This document shows, piece by piece, positions 57,714-64,000 of a DNA stretch of 64,000 nt. The position numbers and the translations under genes are program-made. How positions within the stretch are numbered: the first letter of the stretch is position 1; every line of letters begins with the position of its first letter. The stretch is from assembly GCF_001971785.1 (NCBI RefSeq), contig NZ_CP019389.1:2305001-2369000 (forward strand), read 5' to 3'. This DNA comes from Seonamhaeicola sp. S2-3 (GTDB lineage: Bacteria > Bacteroidota > Bacteroidia > Flavobacteriales > Flavobacteriaceae). The notes below the pieces were generated by a model that was not told where the DNA came from, made no database searches, and saw nothing but the letters and a program-made list of their open reading frames with translations.

Positions 57714-60560
57714 ATGCTTCAAAAGAAATATTTTATTACAACTTTATTAGTGTTAGTACTTTGCTTGCAATCGTGTTTTATGATGGCGCAAAGCAAGGTT
57801 TATCTATCTGGTCAGGGACCAAAAACAGCAATCGATTGGGAGTTTAAAATATCCGATGGTAGAAATAGTGGGTTTTGGACAACCATTCCTGTACCATCTA
57901 ATTGGGAGACTGAAGGTTTTGGTTATTATATGTATGGTATGGATAAAATGGAGAAACGCATCCCGCCAGTAGGGAACTACCGTTATAATTTTAAATATAA
58001 AAAACTAAATGCTAAGCGCTATTTTATCGTTTTTCAGGGCTCTATGACTGATACCAAAGTGCGCTTAAATGGTAAGGAGGTAGGCTTTCATCAAGGCGGG
58101 TTTACCCAGTTTAAATTTGAAGTGACTTCACACTTGAAAGATGGGGATAATATTCTGGAAGTTGAGGTTAATAGTTCATCTTCTAATGAATCTATTGTCG
58201 CAGCAGAACGTTACGCCGATTTTTGGATGTTTAGTGGCATTTTTCGTCCCGTTTTTATTAAAGAAGAACCGGTAGAGTTTATAGAACGCGTGGCTATTGA
58301 TGCTCAAATGACAGGTGCTTTTAAAATGGATGTTTATGCAAATGGCGTTGAAAAAGGACGTAAAATAACGGCTCAAATATATGATGCCAACCATAATAAA
58401 GTTGGTAAAGCAATTAAAGCCAATATTAAAGGAGACAGCATTCAAGTGCAAACGCAGTTAGACGATATTGCTCTTTGGTCACACGAGTTTCCAAACCTAT
58501 ACTCTGTAGTTATTCAATTGCTTGATAAAAAAAAGGTATTACACACGTATCAACAAAAGTTTGGTTTCAGAACATTTGAAGTACGTCCACATGATGGTTT
58601 TTATTTAAACGGAAAGCGCCTATTACTAAAGGCGGCCAATATGCATAGTTTTCGTCCTGAAACAGGAAGAACACTTTCAAAAGAAGATATGCTTGAAACC
58701 TTCAAGCTTATGCAGGATATGAATTTTAACACGGTACGACCATGTCATTATCCGCCAGATGCGTACTTCTTTGAGTTGTGTGATTCGCTAGGGATGTTAG
58801 CCATGGACGAATCTACCGGATGGGTGAAACCTCTAGATACGCCAGTAGGAACAAAAATAGTAAAAGAGATTATTGAGAGGGATGTAAATCATCCATCAAT
58901 TGTGTTATGGAGTAATGGTAACCATAATGCTCATAATCCTAATTTGAATGCAGTGTTCAAAAAATGGGATATTCAAAAAAGGGAAGTTTTAAAAAATTCA
59001 CCTAAAAAGGCAGGTCATATTAAAAATGCCTTTAACCCAGCAGAGAATAGCGTGAATACTACTTACTATCCTAGCTATAAAGATGTCAAAGAACGCTTAT
59101 TTGATAAGAATGACATTTACCTACCTAATGAAACACTCCACGCATTATACGATGGTGGCGGTGGGGCCAACCTGAAAACTTATTGGGATTTGTTTGAAAA
59201 ATCTAAAGTAGGTGGAGGTATTACAATTTGGGCGCTTTATGACGAAGGCTTGTTACGCACTGATAAGGGGTATACAGTGGATAATCAATATAGTAAAGCT
59301 TCCGATGGTATTGTTGGGCCACATGGCGAAAAAGATGGTAGTTTCTACGCTATTCGAGAAATTTGGTCTCCAGTTGTTATTGAAGATACTTTAGTAGATT
59401 CAAATTTTTCAGGAGCATTAAGGGTTCATAATAAGTTTTTATTTACCAATCTTAATCAATGCAAAATTGAATGGAAACTTATCAATTTTTCAAACCCAGA
59501 CGGCACTAGTAATGGTCACAGGACAGTAGCCTCAGGAACCGTAAATGCAAACATTAAAGCGGGAGAAAAAGGAAAGATTGCTCTAGATTTACCTGAAACT
59601 TATAAGGATACAGATGCGCTAGCTATTCAAGTTTACGATACCAAGGGTGTTTTGGTTTACGATAAACGTTTACCAATTAAGAGCTCAAAGCGCCCAATGT
59701 TTAGAGCAGCAGAACATGTTCCTTTTGTAAGGGCAGAAGAGGATGCTTATAGTTTTAAACGTCATGGACTTACTTTGAGTTTTGACCCTACCACGGGTGT
59801 ATTACTATCGGTAAAAGACAAAGGCAAAAAGACGAGCCTATCTAACTTTCCTTTCTTAACCTACGAATCGGTAAATAAAACACTTCAAAATGAGCTAAAA
59901 CAAACAACTACGATAAGTTGTTCAAAAGTAGGTGATACTTGGTTTATTGAAGCAAAAGGCACCAACGGTTTTGATTACATAAAATGGAACTTGAAACCCA
60001 ATGGTGAAATTTTATTGGACTACGCATATACTCTAGCAACGGGAAAATACAACTACGCAGGTATTGGAATTGAAGTAGATGCAGATGATGTACTACGTAA
60101 GCGTTGGTTGGGTGAGGGACCTGAGCGTATCTGGAAGAACCGTCTCGAAGGTGGTGTGTTGGATGTGTATTTTAACGAAAAACAAGTAAATATACCAGGA
60201 TTAGTTTACAATCCACCGGCTTTTGAAGGCTGTTTTGCACCATGGAACTGGGCTGTGTTTTATCTTAACGATTATGTAAATGTAGCTTTTAAAAATCAAA
60301 CAGAGGTCGTATTGGGTGTCCTGAATCCTGTAAACGGTAAAGGTCATAAATATGCCAATTGGAGCTACCCAAATAAAGAAGGTTTTTTCTTTTTTGACTA
60401 TATCTCTGCGGTTGGTTCAAAGTGGAAGAAAGCAACGGAATTTGGTCCTGATGCACAACCTAGCGTAATTGATGGGCAAGTAAAAGGTTCTGTGTCTATG
60501 TTTATTAATTGGAATAAACCCACAGTAAAAGCAAAAAGAGTAGATTTTGAGTTGGAATAA
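57714..60560 (+). CDS. GH2-like protein with His at the usual acid/base position, copy 2
   Basis: The 948-residue protein has a lipoprotein-like or SPI signal (L-C-L-Q-S-C-F-M-M-A-Q-S). It shares the full GH2 layout with the preceding gene. The motif is W-S-N-G-N-H (His404), again His instead of Glu. The nucleophile region L-P-N-E-T-L-H-A-L-Y-D-G-G-G is kept. The two genes are tandem paralogs, but each has its own control region; this one has a CAGGATA site. The FG-GAP gene follows 10 bp downstream and is probably cotranscribed. Whether it is an active hydrolase with an unusual acid or a non-catalytic protein is open. Confidence 0.86.
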   Translation: MLQKKYFITTLLVLVLCLQSCFMMAQSKVYLSGQGPKTAIDWEFKISDGRNSGFWTTIPVPSNWETEGFGYYMYGMDKMEKRIPPVGNYRYNFKYKKLNAKRYFIVFQGSMTDTKVRLNGKEVGFHQGGFTQFKFEVTSHLKDGDNILEVEVNSSSSNESIVAAERYADFWMFSGIFRPVFIKEEPVEFIERVAIDAQMTGAFKMDVYANGVEKGRKITAQIYDANHNKVGKAIKANIKGDSIQVQTQLDDIALWSHEFPNLYSVVIQLLDKKKVLHTYQQKFGFRTFEVRPHDGFYLNGKRLLLKAANMHSFRPETGRTLSKEDMLETFKLMQDMNFNTVRPCHYPPDAYFFELCDSLGMLAMDESTGWVKPLDTPVGTKIVKEIIERDVNHPSIVLWSNGNHNAHNPNLNAVFKKWDIQKREVLKNSPKKAGHIKNAFNPAENSVNTTYYPSYKDVKERLFDKNDIYLPNETLHALYDGGGGANLKTYWDLFEKSKVGGGITIWALYDEGLLRTDKGYTVDNQYSKASDGIVGPHGEKDGSFYAIREIWSPVVIEDTLVDSNFSGALRVHNKFLFTNLNQCKIEWKLINFSNPDGTSNGHRTVASGTVNANIKAGEKGKIALDLPETYKDTDALAIQVYDTKGVLVYDKRLPIKSSKRPMFRAAEHVPFVRAEEDAYSFKRHGLTLSFDPTTGVLLSVKDKGKKTSLSNFPFLTYESVNKTLQNELKQTTTISCSKVGDTWFIEAKGTNGFDYIKWNLKPNGEILLDYAYTLATGKYNYAGIGIEVDADDVLRKRWLGEGPERIWKNRLEGGVLDVYFNEKQVNIPGLVYNPPAFEGCFAPWNWAVFYLNDYVNVAFKNQTEVVLGVLNPVNGKGHKYANWSYPNKEGFFFFDYISAVGSKWKKATEFGPDAQPSVIDGQVKGSVSMFINWNKPTVKAKRVDFELE

Positions 60561-60570
60561 CTAAAATAGC

Positions 60571-61812
60571 ATGAGAATGATAAATAGATTCTTAACAACA
60601 TGGTTAATTCTTGTTTTGTTAGTAAGTAAACTTAGTGCCCAAAATACTATTTGGAAAAGGCATACCATTGATGCTTCTCTTAGTGGTGCCGATGGCGTTA
60701 AAATTACCGATGTAAATAATGATGGTTTACCCGATATTACCACAGGTTGGGAAGAGGGAGGTTATACCAAAGTTTATTTACATCCAGGTTTCAATTTGGT
60801 AAAGCAAAATTGGCCTTCAGTAATCGTTGGAAAAACCCCAAATGTTGAAGACGCTGTATTTGCAGATTTAGATAACAATGGTGCATTGGACGTGGTAAGC
60901 AGCACAGAAGGACATCACAATAAAATATATTTTAATTGGGCTCCAAGTAACCTAGATGACTATCTGAATGCTGAAGAGTGGAAGTCTCAAGTGCTTCCTG
61001 CCTCAGATAAAAATGTACAGTGGATGTATTGTGTACCAATGGATATTGATGGGAAAAATGGTATCGATTTAGTAGTAGGATCTAAAAATAAAAATGCAGA
61101 AATAGGATGGTTTCAATCCCCCAAAAATTCAAGAAAGCTTTCTAAATGGAAATGGTTTTCTATAAGTCCTGCAACCTGGGTAATGTCTATGTTTAGTAAG
61201 GATATGGATGGTGATGGGGATTTGGATATTGTGGTATCCGACCGTAAACCGGGACCGACTCAAGGTGTTCGCTGGTTAGAAAACCCAAGGAAAATCAGAA
61301 AGCAAAAAAAAACATGGAAGAATCATTTTATAGGATGCCAAGGATTAGAGGTTATGTTTATGGATTTGAAAGATTTGGATGGGGATGGTTTAGAAGATGT
61401 AATTGTTACAGAAGCAACTACTCGAAAAATTTGGTTCTTAAAACGAATGGATAAAACGGGATTGAATTGGAAACCATTTCCAATTGCAATTCCAGAATAT
61501 GCCACTAAACCTAAATCAGTAGTTGTTGGAGATCTTGATAACGATGGAAAACCAGACCTTGTACATTCTTTTGAAAAAGCAAACGGAAAAAAGGAAGGGA
61601 TTTATTGGTTGTCTTATAAAAATAAACCAACAGATTCTGTTTGGGAATGGCATACAATTAGCGGACCAAAAGGCATAAAATACGACAAGATTGAATTGGT
61701 AGATTTAGATGGCGATGGCGATTTGGACGTCCTTACTTGTGAGGAAAATTATGGTGCGGATAGTGAAGGCTTGGGGGTAATCTGGTATGAAAACCCACTG
61801 AATGAAATTTAA
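60571..61812 (+). CDS. Secreted FG-GAP/VCBS repeat beta-propeller protein
   Basis: The 413-residue protein has a signal ending at K-L-S-A-Q. An alternative ATG lies 6 bp downstream at 60577. At least seven D-x-N/D-x-D-G-type calcium-loop motifs recur: D-V-N-N-D-G-L-P-D, D-L-D-N-N-G-A-L-D, D-I-D-G-K-N-G-I-D, D-M-D-G-D-G-D-L-D, D-L-D-G-D-G-L-E-D, D-L-D-N-D-G-K-P-D and D-L-D-G-D-G-D-L-D. This count is consistent with a seven-bladed propeller. Such proteins bind glycans or form lyases of other propeller families; no catalytic motif is recognisable. It lies 10 bp after the second GH2-like gene. Confidence 0.8.
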   Translation: MRMINRFLTTWLILVLLVSKLSAQNTIWKRHTIDASLSGADGVKITDVNNDGLPDITTGWEEGGYTKVYLHPGFNLVKQNWPSVIVGKTPNVEDAVFADLDNNGALDVVSSTEGHHNKIYFNWAPSNLDDYLNAEEWKSQVLPASDKNVQWMYCVPMDIDGKNGIDLVVGSKNKNAEIGWFQSPKNSRKLSKWKWFSISPATWVMSMFSKDMDGDGDLDIVVSDRKPGPTQGVRWLENPRKIRKQKKTWKNHFIGCQGLEVMFMDLKDLDGDGLEDVIVTEATTRKIWFLKRMDKTGLNWKPFPIAIPEYATKPKSVVVGDLDNDGKPDLVHSFEKANGKKEGIYWLSYKNKPTDSVWEWHTISGPKGIKYDKIELVDLDGDGDLDVLTCEENYGADSEGLGVIWYENPLNEI

Positions 61813-61868
61813 AAAACAGCGTACTTAGGTGTTATGTTTTTTAGTTTTGCAAATAAAATTTTTTACAT

Positions 61869-61913
61869 CCCGATACTACAGGATAATATTTAACCCTACT
61901 TGATTTAGTTTTA
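61869..61913 (+). promoter_or_regulatory. CAGGATA-class operator-promoter for rhaT
   Basis: CCCGATA (61869-61875) and CAGGATA (61879-61885) are 10 bp apart. The -7 element TAGTTTTA (61906-61913) starts 21 bp after CAGGATA. The ATG at 61941 follows by about 27 bp. Its position before a rhamnose transporter hints that rhamnose or its derivative is the inducer. Confidence 0.75.
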
Positions 61914-61940
61914 TGCTTCATATAATTTAAAGTAAAAATC

Positions 61941-62993
61941 ATGCAAGCAATTTTAGGCGTATTATTTCATTCATTGGGCGGAGTCGCAGCAGGTAGTTTT
62001 TACATGCCATATAATAAAGTAAAAGGTTGGGCTTGGGAAACGTACTGGATGGTTGGAGGTTTAGTATCATGGCTAATCGTGCCGCCAATAGCTGCTTGGT
62101 TAACTGTACCTGGCTTTCTAGATATTATAGTTGCTAGTTCCAACACCATTCTAAGCTTTGTGTTTTTAATGGGCTTACTATGGGGGGTAGGTGGGTTAAC
62201 TTACGGTCTTGGTATTCGGTATTTAGGCATGTCTTTAGGTAATTCTGTAGTATTGGGGTTTTGCTCAGCATTCGGAGCTTTAGTACCTCCAATTTATTAC
62301 AATTTGAAACCAATGGAAGGCAAAGAAACGTTCTCTGATATGTTAGCTTCGTCCGGTGGACAATTGGTGCTTTTTGGTGTGTTGGTATGTTTATTAGGAA
62401 TTGCAATTTGTGGTAAGGCCGGTATGTTAAAAGAAAATGAACTTTCTGATGAGGAAAAAAAGAAAAGTGTTTCAGAATTTAATCTGGTAAAAGGACTAGT
62501 GGTTGCTATTTTATCTGGTATTTTAAGTTCATTTTTTAGTTTTGGAATTGAAGGCGGTAAACCATTAGCTGATGCTGCAGTGGCAGCTGGTTATGACCAT
62601 TTATATGCTAATAATGTAACCTTTGTGGTCATACTTTGGGGCGGTTTAGCAACTAATTTTGTTTGGACCACTTTTTTAAGCATAAAAAATAAATCCTATA
62701 ACGACCTTACCAATAAGACAACTCCCATTTCAAAAAATATCATGTTTTCGGCTTTAGCAGGTACAATATGGTTTTTACAGTTCTTTTTCTACGGTATGGG
62801 CGAAAGTAAATTAGGAAATGGAGCTAGTTCGTGGATTTTGCATATGTCTACCATTATTTTAACAGCTAATCTTTGGGGTATTTACCGTAAAGAATGGAAA
62901 GGTGTTGCCGCTAAAACTAAGTGGACCATAACTTCAGGTATTGTGGTTATTGTTTTATCTGTTGTTTTGGTAGGTATAGGGAATTCTATTTAG
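61941..62993 (+). CDS. rhaT: L-rhamnose-proton symporter
   Basis: The 350-residue protein has about ten membrane segments and RhaT family motifs: H-S-L-G-G-V-A-A-G-S-F-Y-M-P at the start, W-E-T-Y-W-M-V-G-G and W-G-V-G-G-L-T-Y-G-L-G-I-R-Y-L-G-M-S-L-G. Later segments are G-I-L-S-S-F-F-S-F-G-I-E and F-Y-G-M-G-E-S-K-L-G. It imports L-rhamnose across the inner membrane. It is a single gene with its own CAGGATA promoter. The rhamnose catabolic genes are not in this window. Confidence 0.95.
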   Translation: MQAILGVLFHSLGGVAAGSFYMPYNKVKGWAWETYWMVGGLVSWLIVPPIAAWLTVPGFLDIIVASSNTILSFVFLMGLLWGVGGLTYGLGIRYLGMSLGNSVVLGFCSAFGALVPPIYYNLKPMEGKETFSDMLASSGGQLVLFGVLVCLLGIAICGKAGMLKENELSDEEKKKSVSEFNLVKGLVVAILSGILSSFFSFGIEGGKPLADAAVAAGYDHLYANNVTFVVILWGGLATNFVWTTFLSIKNKSYNDLTNKTTPISKNIMFSALAGTIWFLQFFFYGMGESKLGNGASSWILHMSTIILTANLWGIYRKEWKGVAAKTKWTITSGIVVIVLSVVLVGIGNSI

Positions 62994-63007
62994 GTTAAAT
63001 AGATTTT

Positions 63008-63052
63008 TACGAAATTACAGGATACCTTCGTATTTTAAAAGTCTTACTTTGA
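63008..63052 (+). promoter_or_regulatory. CAGGATA-class operator-promoter for the 63085 gene
   Basis: CAGGATA (63018-63024) has only a weak upstream half-site (63008-63014). The -7 element TACTTTGA (63045-63052) starts 21 bp after it. The ATG at 63085 follows by about 32 bp. Confidence 0.7.
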
Positions 63053-63084
63053 GTAACTATTATTTATAATCTTATCAAGATGAA

Positions 63085-64000
63085 ATGAAGTATTCTTTTT
63101 TATCAGTAACATTTTTTCTTCTCCTAATGTTCTCTTGTAATGATAAGAGTATAATTATTGATAATGAAGATTTGTACGCAAAATTCCAAAACCCTCCAGC
63201 AGAGGCATGTCCTTTTGTACGTTGGTGGTGGAATGGAAACAAAGTGAAAAAAGAAGAGTTGGACAGACAGCTCGAATCTCTTAAAAATGTAGGTTTTGGT
63301 GGTGTTGAAATTAATCCTATAGCGATGCCTATGGCTTTTGATAACACTGCGCAATCTTTAGATTGGATGAGTAATGAATGGATTGATATGGTGGTTCATG
63401 CTGCCAAAAAAGCCAAAGATTTAGGTATGATTACCGATATAATTGCGGGTACAGGTTGGCCATTTGGGGGTGAATTTTTAAAAGATGAAGAAACCTGCCA
63501 GCGAATGGTCTCTGATAATATCTCTTATGATTCTAAAGCCATTATTAAAGTAGATGAAGACTATTTAATCAATCTTTTCAAAGAAAAATATAATAAGTTA
63601 CGGGCTCAAAAACATCTAAGTAAAAGAACAACTTACAGGCTTGCTAACTTAGCTTTAGTGCCTAAGAATTGTAATGATGAACGAGAGATTATTAACCTCA
63701 CTGAGTTTTTAGATGAAAATAAAAATCTTATATATAAAATAGAAAAACCCGGTCAGTATTATTTAAACTATACACTAATTCAACAAAATTTTAGAGATGT
63801 TACCCTGGGAGCTCCTGGAGGTGCAGGTCCTGTAATGAATCATTATAAAAAAGAAATGACTTTGGCATATTTAAATAGGTTAAAGAAAATTTCAGAGCGT
63901 TCAGGTATTCCTTTAAATAAATTAATAAGAGCAATTTTTTGTGATAGTATAGAAGTATCTGGAGCAAATTGGACCGATGGTTTTGAAACTATGTTTTATC
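63085..64000 (+). CDS. GH106-like glycoside hydrolase, lipoprotein (3' end outside window)
   Basis: The ATG at 63085 opens a frame that runs to the right edge (about 305 codons). An earlier ATG at 63080 stops after two codons. The signal has lipobox L-L-M-F-S-C. The body starts like GH106 relatives: F-Q-N-P-P-A-E-A-C-P-F-V-R-W-W-W-N-G-N, then L-K-N-V-G-F-G-G-V-E-I-N-P and D-I-I-A-G-T-G-W-P-F-G-G. The last visible part is F-C-D-S-I-E-V-S-G-A-N-W-T. It is distant from the GH106 at 17384 and may have another specificity. It has its own CAGGATA promoter. The missing 3' part limits the call. Confidence 0.75.
   Translation, partial: MKYSFLSVTFFLLLMFSCNDKSIIIDNEDLYAKFQNPPAEACPFVRWWWNGNKVKKEELDRQLESLKNVGFGGVEINPIAMPMAFDNTAQSLDWMSNEWIDMVVHAAKKAKDLGMITDIIAGTGWPFGGEFLKDEETCQRMVSDNISYDSKAIIKVDEDYLINLFKEKYNKLRAQKHLSKRTTYRLANLALVPKNCNDEREIINLTEFLDENKNLIYKIEKPGQYYLNYTLIQQNFRDVTLGAPGGAGPVMNHYKKEMTLAYLNRLKKISERSGIPLNKLIRAIFCDSIEVSGANWTDGFETMFY

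Noticed and set aside
63075-63354. Minus-strand open frames of 76 and 90 codons
   Set aside because: They are antisense shadows of the GH106-like gene starting at 63085, which has a lipoprotein signal and family motifs.
1-64000. tRNA, rRNA or CRISPR arrays
   Set aside because: I saw no cloverleaf-like, rRNA-like or regularly spaced repeat arrays on reading both strands; small RNAs cannot be excluded by eye.

Overview
The window is AT-rich, has almost no Shine-Dalgarno sequences, uses TAnnTTTG-type -7 elements and carries a SusC/SusD pair. It also has many lipoprotein (SPII) and twin-arginine signals and dense glycoside hydrolase operons. Together these point to a marine Flavobacteriaceae bacterium (Bacteroidota). 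The window is nearly all one polysaccharide utilization locus (PUL) for a sulfated rhamnose- and uronate-containing polymer. The mix is a PL28-like lyase, GH105, S1 sulfatases, GH78/GH106 rhamnosidases, GH3 and GH43, RhaT, ExuT/UxaC/UxaA. That composition best fits ulvan from green algae. The substrate assignment is an inference from gene content.

Layout. 1-4480: the 3' part of a sulfatase-GH78 fusion (5' end outside the window) and a DUF5060 lipoprotein. 4580-15697: an operon with a frameshifted binding-protein gene, a Gfo/Idh/MocA oxidoreductase, GH43, GH3, GH105, an S1 sulfatase and GH2. 15698-16065: a decayed IS256-type transposase. 16237-20839: a PL28-like ulvan lyase lipoprotein (minus) divergent from a GH106 rhamnosidase (plus). 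20991-23982: a toroid-type candidate lyase and an esterase. 24101-28026 (minus): a DUF1080 protein and two exported Gfo/Idh/MocA oxidoreductases, a possible redox glycoside-cleavage module. 28141-29016 (minus): an AraC regulator. 29251-38450: tandem GH78 genes, an exported enolase-superfamily enzyme and an arabinose/fucose isomerase-like enzyme. 38702-41695: a six-hairpin glycosidase gene broken by an in-frame amber codon, and an SGNH esterase. 41909-49049: cytoplasmic uronate catabolism (RraA-like, SDR, ExuT-like MFS, split UxaA, a XylR-like regulator, UxaC). 49194-54343: SusC/SusD. 54653-61812: two tandem GH2-like paralogs and an FG-GAP propeller protein. 61941-62993: RhaT. 63085-end: start of a second GH106-like gene.

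How the genes work together (inferred). Lyases cut the polymer outside the cell and SusCD imports oligomers. GH105 removes the unsaturated uronate, sulfatases desulfate, and GH78/GH106, GH3, GH43 and GH2 trim to monosaccharides. RhaT and the MFS carrier import rhamnose and uronate, and UxaC/UxaA-type enzymes convert uronates toward KDG.

The most notable observation is regulatory. Nine intergenic regions carry a CAGGATA-like heptamer, in most cases preceded 10 bp upstream by a second related heptamer. In eight of nine the heptamer ends 21 bp before the first base of a TAnnTTTR -7 element (22 bp in the ninth). These sites precede most depolymerisation operons and rhaT, on both strands, and look like the operator-promoter of one activator, plausibly the AraC protein encoded at 28141-29016. 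A second motif (TGCACAATATGG-like) lies 57-58 bp upstream of the -7 element of three uronate-side transcription units and is probably the target of the XylR-like regulator.
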